Part shown: positions 1 to 6,630 of the stretch, in pieces
Layout: each line of letters starts with the position of its first letter
How positions within the stretch are numbered: position 1 is the stretch's first letter
NCBI GenBank assembly: GCA_964646575.1
Contig: CAZYFT010000027.1
Span: forward strand, 1-7,086
Length of the DNA stretch: 7,086 nucleotides
Direction: 5' to 3'
From: GCA-016700035 sp964646575
Lineage (GTDB): Bacteria; Patescibacteriota; Saccharimonadia; CAILAD01; GCA-016700035
The notes under the pieces: generated by a model
The model's input: the letters and a program-made list of their open reading frames with translations, nothing else
The model's database searches: none
What the model was told of the DNA's origin: nothing
Program-made: the position numbers and the translations under genes

Positions 1-54
1 ACCAGCACCAGCACCAGCACCAGCACCAGCACCAGCACCAGCACCAGCACCAGC
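1..54. repeat. Perfect 6-bp tandem repeat (accagc)x9
   Basis: Nine uninterrupted copies of accagc start at the first base of the window, so the array may continue to the left and nine is a minimum. It lies inside an open reading frame and reads as alternating Pro-Ala codons (cca gca). Because the unit is two codons long, gain or loss of copies by slippage would change protein length without breaking the frame. The identity of all copies at DNA level, not only at protein level, suggests recent expansion. Confidence 0.95.
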
Positions 55-841
55 AACCATCCCGCTTAACTCGATGGTTCAGACGGCCCCTCCTGTGATG
101 ACTCCGCCACCCGTACCAGTTGAGCAGTCAGCCGCTGTGCCTGTCTCCCCAGCCTTATCACCGTCTCAAGTGGCCGCGCAAAACTCCGTATCACCACAAG
201 GAGTTCCTCCGGCAATGTCACAGACTCCTGTCGCCCCAGTAGCATCCATGGCTCAGCCAATGGGCGTGCCACAGACTCCGATGCCTGTGCAGCCAGCAGC
301 CACTCAAGCCCCAGTGCAGCTAGCTCCAGCGCAACAAGTACCACAACCAATACAACAGCCTCCTGTGCAGCCAGCCCCATTGCAACCTATGCCACAGCCT
401 GTTGCTCAGCCCGCTCAGCAGTCAGCATCAGTCTCAATTTCGCAGCCAGCAGCCGGGCAGCCTCAACCGAACCCGGCAGTAAGTCAGCCAACTCCTACTA
501 CGCAACCGCCGTCGGCTAGTCCGCCTTCAGACCAGAATCGACAGCGTGAATGGTTGGTATATGTAGCATTGGCAATAGCGGTTATCTCAATACTGGCGCA
601 GGTGTTTGTTTCGGGGACGCCCCAGTATGCTGTGGTCCTAATCGGTATGTCGTCGGTTGGAATTTTTCTTGGCTTTAAGACAATACGCGGCGGTAGAAAG
701 GGCGTAGCAGTGGCAGTAATTATCATTAGTGTACTTGCGCTGATTTCGGCGGCGGTGCAGGCTGGAATCGCGATTAATATAGCGAATAAATGTAGAACCG
801 ATCCGACTTACGCCGCACAAAGCGCACAATGTCAGTCTTAG
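2..841 (+). CDS. Pro/Ala/Gln-rich membrane protein with three C-terminal TM helices (5' partial)
   Basis: The frame is open from the left edge through the Pro-Ala repeat to a TAG stop. The ATG at 74 is therefore probably internal, and the true start lies outside the window. About 279 residues are visible. Roughly the first 180 are low complexity, rich in Pro, Ala, Gln, Ser and Val. The last 95 or so contain three hydrophobic helices, at about 160-180, 186-202 and 211-235 counted from the Met at 74. Basic residues before helix 1 (RQRE) and between helices 2 and 3 (KTIRGGRKG) put the Pro-rich part in the cytoplasm and the C-terminus, with Cys240 and Cys253, outside. The helical part resembles the small membrane domains found after Pro-rich tails in many bacteria, but I recognise no named family and assign no function. 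The gene is followed after 39 bases by the flavocytochrome gene, which appears to have its own promoter. Confidence 0.8.
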   Translation, partial: PAPAPAPAPAPAPAPAPATIPLNSMVQTAPPVMTPPPVPVEQSAAVPVSPALSPSQVAAQNSVSPQGVPPAMSQTPVAPVASMAQPMGVPQTPMPVQPAATQAPVQLAPAQQVPQPIQQPPVQPAPLQPMPQPVAQPAQQSASVSISQPAAGQPQPNPAVSQPTPTTQPPSASPPSDQNRQREWLVYVALAIAVISILAQVFVSGTPQYAVVLIGMSSVGIFLGFKTIRGGRKGVAVAVIIISVLALISAAVQAGIAINIANKCRTDPTYAAQSAQCQS

Positions 842-864
842 CAGATGTGAAAACGCTTATGGTT

Positions 865-873
865 TGCTACAAT
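865..873 (+). promoter_or_regulatory. Extended -10 promoter of the flavocytochrome gene
   Basis: TGC followed by TACAAT (868-873) fits the extended -10 pattern TGnTATAAT with one mismatch. No convincing -35 is seen, which extended -10 promoters do not require. Normal spacing would start transcription at about 880, one base before the ATG at 881, so the mRNA should be leaderless or nearly so. No Shine-Dalgarno sequence precedes the ATG. An out-of-frame ATG-TAA at 876-881 overlaps the start codon, but would lie upstream of the predicted transcript start. Confidence 0.6.
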
Positions 874-880
874 ACATGTA

Positions 881-2188
881 ATGGATAGCAAAGAAACGCA
901 GGCGCCCCCAGCAATTGGGTCGGCCTTAATTTATGCGAGTGTTGGTTTTGCGTTACTTTTATGGCTGTTGGCTGCTCCGGTTAGCTCACGCATAGAGAGT
1001 CCGGCTGCAACGCTGAAAAGCCTTGCGAATATCGCAGCGTTTTCCGGCACGGTGTTATATGCGTGGTCTGTTTTCTTGTCTTCACGGCTACTGATTTTTG
1101 ACAGTTGGTTTGGTGGACTGGATAAGGCGTATAAATGGCACCACTATACCGGCGGGATAGGCTTCTTTCTACTGACTCTGCACCCATTGTTCTTAAGCAT
1201 GCGCGCTTTCACGGTTGGTTGGCCGGTTGCTACCCTGTGGACGATTGGCCCAAATTGGCAGATCAACTTCGGTATTATTCCACTATATGCGCTAGCACTG
1301 TTCTTGCCGATTAGTATATTCTTGCGGGTAAAGTATGGCTTATTTATTTGGTTGCATCGTATTTTAGGAGCGGTCTTTTTTCTGGGCTTCTTGCACGCCT
1401 TTATGGCCACCGGTAATATGGCACGGTTCTGGCCATTGTGGCTGTATATGTTTACGATTTCGGCAATTGCGATTGCGGCTTTTGTATATCACTCTATCCT
1501 GGGGCCGATACTGCCAATCCGCTACCGCTACATAGTTGAAAAGGTGCGCGATATGGGCGGCGTTACTGAAATAACGCTTGCTCCAGGTGGACAGCGACTC
1601 TTACCATTTGTAGCTGGTCAATTTGCGTACGTGAGTTTTACCTCGCATCCAGATGGTAATGAGGCCCATCCTTTTTCGATGGCGCATCAGCCTCGAACGA
1701 AAAATCTTCGGTTCGTCATTAAGAATCTCGGTGACTATACGGCATCTATGGGTCAGATAAAAGTCGGAACTACCGCTTGGGTCGAAGGTCCGCATGGTGC
1801 ATTTAACTTTCGCACGGCCCGAAAATATCGCCAAGTTTGGGTGGCTGGTGGAATAGGCGTTACACCGTTTCTTGCGATGGCCGAAGCACTGCCAAAGCGT
1901 AAGTATGATGTAGATTTTTATTATTGTGTAGTAACCGCCAAAGAAGCTAGCTTTGAGCAGGAATTTAAGGCTATTGCAAAGCGGAACCCGGGCTTTAAGC
2001 TCAATACGTTTTGTCAGGACAAGCAGGGCTTTATCGATGCCAACAAGCTGACTAAGGGAGTGGATATCGATGCTACAGAGTTCTACATATGTGGTCCGCC
2101 GCCAATGATGCATGCTTTGCATAAGGGGCTCTTAGCAAAGGGCGTGCCAAACAAGCGGATCCATTTCGAAGATTTCTCGATGCGCTAG
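881..2188 (+). CDS. Ferric reductase-like / NOX-type membrane flavocytochrome b
   Basis: A 435-residue integral membrane oxidoreductase, predicted to pass electrons from NAD(P)H via FAD and two b-type haems across the membrane. Residues 1-210 hold about six hydrophobic helices of the ferric-reductase-like transmembrane domain. The probable haem ligands are His87 or His88 with His101, and His159 with His172. Spacings of 13-14 and 13 match the ferric reductase/NADPH oxidase family. Residues 213-310 form the FAD-binding barrel, with HPFS (263-266) as the flavin motif. Residues 317-435 form the NAD(P)H-binding domain, with AGGIGVTP (322-329) and CGPPPMM (404-410). Length and domain order match the COG4097-type predicted ferric reductases and nothing looks broken. 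The acceptor (ferric iron, oxygen or another) cannot be told from sequence. It has its own -10 box and no ribosome binding site. The next gene follows after 20 bases, also with its own -10 box. Confidence 0.9.
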   Translation: MDSKETQAPPAIGSALIYASVGFALLLWLLAAPVSSRIESPAATLKSLANIAAFSGTVLYAWSVFLSSRLLIFDSWFGGLDKAYKWHHYTGGIGFFLLTLHPLFLSMRAFTVGWPVATLWTIGPNWQINFGIIPLYALALFLPISIFLRVKYGLFIWLHRILGAVFFLGFLHAFMATGNMARFWPLWLYMFTISAIAIAAFVYHSILGPILPIRYRYIVEKVRDMGGVTEITLAPGGQRLLPFVAGQFAYVSFTSHPDGNEAHPFSMAHQPRTKNLRFVIKNLGDYTASMGQIKVGTTAWVEGPHGAFNFRTARKYRQVWVAGGIGVTPFLAMAEALPKRKYDVDFYYCVVTAKEASFEQEFKAIAKRNPGFKLNTFCQDKQGFIDANKLTKGVDIDATEFYICGPPPMMHALHKGLLAKGVPNKRIHFEDFSMR

Positions 2189-2202
2189 TTGCGCGTTATA
2201 CT
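2174..2202 (+). promoter_or_regulatory. Promoter of the dienelactone hydrolase gene
   Basis: TATACT (2197-2202) is a five-of-six -10 box. Seventeen bases upstream lies ttctcg (2174-2179), a weak -35. Standard spacing places +1 exactly on the A of the ATG at 2209, predicting a leaderless mRNA. The -35 overlaps the last codons of the flavocytochrome gene. AGAAG directly before the ATG is too close to serve as a Shine-Dalgarno sequence. Readthrough from the upstream gene is also possible, since the gap is only 20 bases. Confidence 0.5.
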
Positions 2203-2208
2203 AGAAGC

Positions 2209-2910
2209 ATGACACAACTTACGGAATATCTGTATTCAGCCGGTAAAGTTGCGGCTGAAGATAAGGCTCTAATTATTCTGCCGGAAATATACGGCGTTCA
2301 GGATTTCACCCGCGAACTAGCCGGCAAAGTCCAGGCCGAGCTTGGCTGGACAAGCTATGTGCTTGATCATTTTTATGCCGAAACGGGTAAGGCCCAGATA
2401 TTTGATTATGCGGATGCTACCCCGGGTATGGAAATTATGCAGAGGATGACTGGTGAGAAATATCTTGCTTTACTCGACAAAGCGATTGCTGAAGTGCAAA
2501 AACTCCAGCCGCATGTAAAACGGATCGCAATATGGGGATTTTGTTTTGGTGGTAAGCTAGCCTACGTGTCGGGCGTTGATCGTCGCGTTACTGATATTGT
2601 GTCATTTTATGGTGGTGCCAGCCTGGAGCCAGGTTTTTATCAGCAGCTTTCAAGCTTCTGGGCTCTTATTGATGAGCGACATCATGATGATATGTTGAGA
2701 ATTTTTGCAGCTTACGGGCGAGATGATGCTATGATTCCAGCTAAAGATGTAGCTACAATTCAGGATCTGCTTGAGAAGGATAAGATCCAACACGAGGTGC
2801 GCCTGTACGATGCGGGTCATGCGTTCTTTAATGAGGACCGAGCTGATAGATATAACGCCGCCGCTACTCAAAAGGCTTGGATGGACGTTAAAAAGTTTTT
2901 ACGGGCGTAA
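2209..2910 (+). CDS. Dienelactone hydrolase family protein
   Basis: A 233-residue cytoplasmic alpha/beta hydrolase, the usual length for the family. The nucleophile elbow is GFCFGG (110-115) with Cys112. The acid is Asp172 or Asp173 in YGRDDAMIP, and the base is His204 in DAGHAFFNED. PEIYG (25-29) carries the conserved Glu26, which in dienelactone hydrolase contacts the nucleophilic Cys. All triad residues are present, so the enzyme should be active. The classical reaction opens the lactone ring of dienelactone to maleylacetate in chloroaromatic breakdown. Many homologues act on other esters or lactones, and no aromatic pathway gene is present here, so the substrate is unknown. The gene has its own -10 box and no ribosome binding site. 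Its TAA is followed after one base by the end of uppS on the other strand, leaving no room for separate terminators. Confidence 0.9.
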   Translation: MTQLTEYLYSAGKVAAEDKALIILPEIYGVQDFTRELAGKVQAELGWTSYVLDHFYAETGKAQIFDYADATPGMEIMQRMTGEKYLALLDKAIAEVQKLQPHVKRIAIWGFCFGGKLAYVSGVDRRVTDIVSFYGGASLEPGFYQQLSSFWALIDERHHDDMLRIFAAYGRDDAMIPAKDVATIQDLLEKDKIQHEVRLYDAGHAFFNEDRADRYNAAATQKAWMDVKKFLRA

Positions 2911-2911
2911 A

Positions 2912-3613
2912 TTATTTGCCAAAACGACGTTGGCGAGCTTGATATTCTGCTAGGGCAGCATCTAAATCGGCTTCGGTGAAATCGGGCCATTTTTTATCAA
3001 TAAACATGAGCTCTGCATAAGCGGCACGCCACAACATAAAGCCAGAGGTACGCTGTTCTCCGGAGCTACGGATGAGTAGATCAAGTTCTGGCACATTAGG
3101 CGCGTATAAGTTTTGAGTAAAAATCTCGGGAGTTATCGTTTCTGGATCTACGCCGCTGGTTATGAGTTTCTTCGCGGCATCAACAATTTCTTGTTGCCCG
3201 CCGTAATTTAGGCAGAGAGCGAGCGTACCATTGGTATTATGCGCAGTCTTCTCTTGAGCATTATGCATGGCTTGTAGGATTTTTGGATCAAGCTTTTCTT
3301 CATTCCCTAAGAACTCAATGCGCACACCTCGGGCGTGAATATCTTCTAGCTCATGTTCGGCAACCCACATAAGGAGCTTCATGATATAGCTGACCTCTTC
3401 GGCGGAGCGCTGCCAGTTTTCTTTACTCCATACATAGGCAGAAACATACCCTACACCACGGTCCAGAGCGGCTAGACCAATTTTTTTGAAGTTTTTATAG
3501 CCCTGACGGTGCCCCTCGAGCAGGGGGATATTATGTTCTTTGGCCCAACGTCGGTGGCCATCTAAAATAAAACCAACGTGCCGAGGTATTTGATTGGGGG
3601 TTTTATCTGCCAT
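2912..3613 (-). CDS. uppS: Undecaprenyl diphosphate synthase (cis-prenyltransferase)
   Basis: Adds isopentenyl units in cis to farnesyl diphosphate to give the C55 lipid carrier used for peptidoglycan and surface glycans; acts at the inner face of the membrane. Starting at the ATG at 3613 it is 233 residues, typical for the family. Visible motifs: P-loop LDGHRRWAK (17-25) with catalytic Asp18; GHRQG (34-38); WSKENWQR (62-69), matching the family FSTENWxR; RSSGEQR (182-188), which binds the diphosphate; and Glu201 in AYAEL, followed by WPDF. The open frame extends 15 codons further to a TTG at 3658, but that segment contains the -10 box, so the ATG is preferred. One oddity is His20, where the family nearly always has Asn (DGN). 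The gene stands alone rather than with cdsA/dxr/rseP, its frequent neighbours elsewhere. It converges tail to tail with the hydrolase gene and diverges from the surface protein gene. Confidence 0.95.
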   Translation of the reverse strand: MADKTPNQIPRHVGFILDGHRRWAKEHNIPLLEGHRQGYKNFKKIGLAALDRGVGYVSAYVWSKENWQRSAEEVSYIMKLLMWVAEHELEDIHARGVRIEFLGNEEKLDPKILQAMHNAQEKTAHNTNGTLALCLNYGGQQEIVDAAKKLITSGVDPETITPEIFTQNLYAPNVPELDLLIRSSGEQRTSGFMLWRAAYAELMFIDKKWPDFTEADLDAALAEYQARQRRFGK

Positions 3614-3625
3614 AAGTGAGTATCC

Positions 3626-3658
3626 ATTATAGCTTATACCAGATAAGAATAAAGTCAA
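3626..3658 (-). promoter_or_regulatory. uppS promoter
   Basis: Read on the minus strand, a perfect TATAAT lies at 3631-3626, and seven bases further upstream is a second candidate, TGG-TATAAG (extended -10, 3638-3633). TTGACT at 3658-3653 resembles a -35, but its spacing to TATAAT is 21 bases and to TATAAG 14, both off the optimum of 17. Depending on which -10 is used, the 5' leader before the ATG at 3613 is only about 6 or 13 bases, too short for a normal ribosome binding site. Confidence 0.6.
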
Positions 3659-3727
3659 ACTGACCTCGCTTGAGGAGTGCTGTCTTTATTAATTGGAACG
3701 CTAAACATTCGATGCGAGGGAGCGCAG

Positions 3728-3761
3728 TTGACGATTCCTAATAAACTGCTTAAGCTATAAC
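3728..3761 (+). promoter_or_regulatory. Promoter region of the surface beta-helix protein gene
   Basis: TTGACG (3728-3733) is a five-of-six -35. TATAAC (3756-3761) is a five-of-six -10, but 22 bases away. A poorer hexamer, TAAGCT (3751-3756), has the ideal spacing of 17. The block TAAGCTATAA (3751-3760) is identical to ten bases of the uppS promoter on the other strand. A start near 3768 would give a leader of about 33 bases. The rest of the 187-base intergenic region holds only a possible six-base pairing, cctcgc (3664-3669) with gcgagg (3714-3719), of uncertain meaning. Confidence 0.45.
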
Positions 3762-3783
3762 TAATCTAGAGCTAAACATAAAA

Positions 3784-3788
3784 AAGGA
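3784..3788 (+). promoter_or_regulatory. Shine-Dalgarno sequence AAGGA for the surface protein
   Basis: AAGGA lies 12 bases before the ATG at 3801, a little further than the usual 5-9. It is the only recognisable ribosome binding site among the four gene starts visible here. It supports the ATG at 3801 over the in-frame ATG at 3879, which has none. Confidence 0.5.
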
Positions 3789-3800
3789 CAATTACATATC

Positions 3801-6539
3801 ATGCCAGCTGCAAAAAAGACTGTAGCCAAAACTAAGCCTAAGGCAACACCTAAATCGAGGGCGGCACAGAAAAAAAATATGAGCCTTGTTTCGCGTACGC
3901 CTAAATTTAATTTAATAGTGGTGGCTATTGTTGTCAGCTTAGTGTTGTTGGTGGCTGTGGTGTATCTTTTTGTTTCTCAAGCTAGCACTGCTCGCTATAA
4001 CGCATTGCAGCCGGTTAAGGCGGGGAGTGCGGCAGGAGCGAAGTTACCGATTTCCTACGCCCCTTCGGCATTGACCGGTACAGTTAGGTACGCTGCTCCT
4101 AATGGCTCCAATACGTCGGGCTGTACAGCGAGCGATCCGTGTACGTTGGCACGTGCCGTTAGTCAGACCACAGCAGCTAACAGCACTATTGTTCTCGCCG
4201 GCGGTTTGTATCGAGATCAAGCTAATATTTCTATTAGTGGTAGCGGCCGTAACGGGCTTAAGTTGATTGCGGCCTCTGGCCAGATTCCAGAGATCCGTGG
4301 GTCTGTAGTTGTGAGTGGCGGCTGGGTTACTGAGGGCAGCTATAAATATATCTCGTATATGCCGCGACCAGTTGAGCTAAGTCAAGGTGTGCATTTTGAG
4401 ACTCTCAGTGATATGACAAATCTTACAGGCGATGGATCTGGCCGTTATGCAGATCAGGCATGGATAGGTAATACTGCACTTGACCAAGTAGCAGCCAAGT
4501 CTTCACTAGCAGATGGTAAATTCTTTGTAGACCAGGCAAATAATCGTCTTTATATGACTGCAGCTGATGCGAGCAGAGGCGAGATCGAAATTTCACGTCC
4601 AGGAGATGGTACAACAAGCCCACGCGACCGTGCATTCTCAATTTCGTCTTCAGGCGTAACTTTGGAGGGTGTTCGTATCAATCGCTATTCTGCAAATGGG
4701 GATGATTATGGTGTGATTTTACTAAATGATGGTGCACATAATTTCACTATGAGGCAATCTGAACTTACAGATGCACCGTATGAAGGTGTGCACGTTGGGC
4801 TTGTGGATAATCCAACTTTTAAGAATGTGACGATGTCTAACGTAGCTTGGCAGACGATTAATGCCAACCAATCAGACAAGCTTTTGTTAGATAAAGTAAA
4901 GATAACCTCTACAGATCCGTTTGATGAGTTTTCTAGCTCACCTGCTAGTGGCGCTTTGAAGACGAGCCGAACTCGTGATTCCAAAATTATGTCAAGCTAT
5001 ATTGTTAACAATAAGTCACATGGACTTTGGTTTGATCAGAGTAACATTAATGTAGTAGTAGATAAGAACTTTATTAAAGACAATTCGGGAGCGGGAGTCT
5101 TCTTTGAGATTTCTGATGGCCTTACTATGACCAACAATTATATTGCTGCCACCACCGGTCAGGCAGTGAAATTGGCGGGTTCTTCTGGTTTGCGACTCGT
5201 GAATAATACGATTGTTGGAGGGTATGATCCAATTGGTGTATATGTTGATGGTCGCTCTGCAGCCGGCTGTATTACCAATGTCTCTCTATGTAAATCAACT
5301 TCACTTACTGGTGACCGTCAAGGTCGCTTTGCTTCTTCCGCTGGGGCAACGATGGATTGGATGCCAAGAATCGATGTGATGGTTAATAATATCATTGCCT
5401 ATCCTGTAACTAATCAGAAATCTGCAATATGCGGTAAAACTGTATCGGTTGGAACTTGTATTACTACTAATTGGAACGGCACTACGGTGGTTGTGCCGCT
5501 TGAGACTATTATCCATAAAGCCGATGCGGCGCGTGGGATTCCTCAAACCATAATTGATGGTAATGTCTACGCTAACGGTTCCACTCGTATTATCCAGGCA
5601 GGGAGCTCAAACTATACTACGATTACTGCATGGACAAGCGCCATTGCTGGACCGCCGGTGAACATTTCAGGAATCGATTCGAGGGGTAAGTCGGGTAACT
5701 CGTGGGTCAATACCGATGGTACAGGCACTGATAGTTTGGTGAGTACTAACAAGGACGCCTATAAGATACCTGCCTATACGGGAACAAATGCAATTATTAA
5801 CACTTATATTCCAGCTGGTACTCAACAATATGGCGCACTCTCCGATGCGACATCTACCCCTACCACCTCACCAACTACGACAACTACAACTACCACCACG
5901 CCATCACCAACCCCAGATGCTACAGCTCCAACCGGACCGTCTTCTCTGTCTGCTTCAGCTACTTCAACCTCGCAGGTCAATCTCTCGTGGCCAGCTGCCA
6001 CCGATAATGTTGGTGTGTCCAGTTATGTCCTGACTCGAAATGGTACGCAGATATACACCGGCACTGCTCTGAACTTCTCCGATACGGGCCTGACTGCCTC
6101 AACGAGTTACACATATAAGGTTATAGCCAAGGATGCAGTGGGGAACCCTAGCACCGGTGCGACTGCCACCGGCACCACCCAGGCTGCTCCGTCGCCATCA
6201 CCCTCGACTACTCCAACCCCAACCGCCGACACTGCAAAGCCATCACAGCCAACAAATGCAACAGGCAAGATAGAGTTTGATGCCCTCAAGTTTACGTATT
6301 TCACCAACCTAAACTGGTCTCCAAGTTATGACAATATTGGTGTGACAAGTTATGAAGTAAGGCGCAATAACGAATCATTCGGCACCACCACAACGGCAAG
6401 CTTTAAAGATTACAGTCTTCAGCCCAATATTCTCTACACCTATGACATCTATGCGCGTGACGCCACAGGAAACGTCTCAGCTCCGGCCACCACTCGTCTG
6501 ACTGGTCGCTGTTTCCTGATATGGTGCTGGAGTGAATAG
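3801..6539 (+). CDS. Membrane-anchored surface protein: beta-helix plus two FnIII domains
   Basis: A 912-residue protein, probably displayed outside the cell and held by an N-terminal anchor. Residues 1-36 are Lys/Ala-rich and cytoplasmic. Residues 37-59 are one membrane helix with no clear signal peptidase site. Residues 92-680 look like a right-handed parallel beta-helix of the pectin-lyase fold. They open with the typical YAAPNGS...DPC.LARAV...IVLAGGLYRD pattern and continue with repeated short strands and Asn-rich turns (DKNFIKDNSGAGVFF, LTMTNNYI, LRLVNNTIVGG). Residues 685-706 are a Thr/Pro linker. FnIII domains follow at about 708-794 and 815-902, separated by a Pro/Ser/Thr linker, and share DN(V/I)GV.SY...RN and YTY.(V/I).A(K/R)DA.GN. 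All eight cysteines are extracellular and fall into four close pairs: 108/114, 490/497, 544/553, 904/909. The protein ends in an odd hydrophobic CFLIWCWSE; no LPxTG is present. The architecture fits a polysaccharide lyase or glycan-binding adhesin, but no catalytic residues can be assigned. Transcribed away from uppS. Confidence 0.88.
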   Translation: MPAAKKTVAKTKPKATPKSRAAQKKNMSLVSRTPKFNLIVVAIVVSLVLLVAVVYLFVSQASTARYNALQPVKAGSAAGAKLPISYAPSALTGTVRYAAPNGSNTSGCTASDPCTLARAVSQTTAANSTIVLAGGLYRDQANISISGSGRNGLKLIAASGQIPEIRGSVVVSGGWVTEGSYKYISYMPRPVELSQGVHFETLSDMTNLTGDGSGRYADQAWIGNTALDQVAAKSSLADGKFFVDQANNRLYMTAADASRGEIEISRPGDGTTSPRDRAFSISSSGVTLEGVRINRYSANGDDYGVILLNDGAHNFTMRQSELTDAPYEGVHVGLVDNPTFKNVTMSNVAWQTINANQSDKLLLDKVKITSTDPFDEFSSSPASGALKTSRTRDSKIMSSYIVNNKSHGLWFDQSNINVVVDKNFIKDNSGAGVFFEISDGLTMTNNYIAATTGQAVKLAGSSGLRLVNNTIVGGYDPIGVYVDGRSAAGCITNVSLCKSTSLTGDRQGRFASSAGATMDWMPRIDVMVNNIIAYPVTNQKSAICGKTVSVGTCITTNWNGTTVVVPLETIIHKADAARGIPQTIIDGNVYANGSTRIIQAGSSNYTTITAWTSAIAGPPVNISGIDSRGKSGNSWVNTDGTGTDSLVSTNKDAYKIPAYTGTNAIINTYIPAGTQQYGALSDATSTPTTSPTTTTTTTTTPSPTPDATAPTGPSSLSASATSTSQVNLSWPAATDNVGVSSYVLTRNGTQIYTGTALNFSDTGLTASTSYTYKVIAKDAVGNPSTGATATGTTQAAPSPSPSTTPTPTADTAKPSQPTNATGKIEFDALKFTYFTNLNWSPSYDNIGVTSYEVRRNNESFGTTTTASFKDYSLQPNILYTYDIYARDATGNVSAPATTRLTGRCFLIWCWSE
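5853..5918 (+). repeat. Low-complexity Thr/Pro linker coding tract
   Basis: A run of act/aca/acc Thr codons with interspersed Pro codons encodes residues 685-706, including nine consecutive Thr. It joins the beta-helix region to the first FnIII domain. Such linkers are usually extended, flexible and often O-glycosylated in secreted proteins. Codons within the Thr run are mixed, so the tract is not a perfect DNA repeat like the one at the left edge. Confidence 0.75.
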
Positions 6540-6580
6540 ACTGATCGGGTACAGATATATTATCAGGTAAGCTTGTGTGT

Positions 6581-6599
6581 CTTAGGGTATTGACCTAAG
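6581..6599 (+). terminator. Small hairpin after the surface protein gene
   Basis: cttagg and cctaag form a perfect six-base stem around a seven-base loop, 41 bases after the TAG stop. No T-run follows, so it is a weak or factor-dependent terminator at best, or an RNA-stabilising 3' end structure. Confidence 0.3.
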
Positions 6600-6630
6600 G
6601 AGTAGTGCCATGATACGCTTATGAGGCATT

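Noticed and set aside
1..54. CRISPR-like repeat array
   Set aside because: The units are 6 bp with no spacers and are translated as Pro-Ala; a simple tandem repeat.
66..380. 104-codon open frame on the minus strand opposite the Pro-rich gene
   Set aside because: It is the complement of Pro/Ala/Gln codons, giving a Leu/Val/Ala-rich nonsense protein. The plus frame continues through a clear membrane domain.
1601..2122. 173-codon open frame on the minus strand inside the flavocytochrome gene
   Set aside because: It lies wholly opposite conserved FAD and NAD-binding domains and its translation shows no domain-like pattern.
2209..2910. Part of a chloroaromatic degradation cluster
   Set aside because: No ring-cleaving dioxygenase, cycloisomerase or maleylacetate reductase is nearby; family membership alone does not show that pathway.
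2..6539. Recoded UGA (glycine) as in Gracilibacteria or Absconditabacteria
   Set aside because: All stops here are TAA or TAG, but no in-frame TGA occurs inside any gene, so nothing supports reassignment; five genes are too few to judge TGA stop avoidance.
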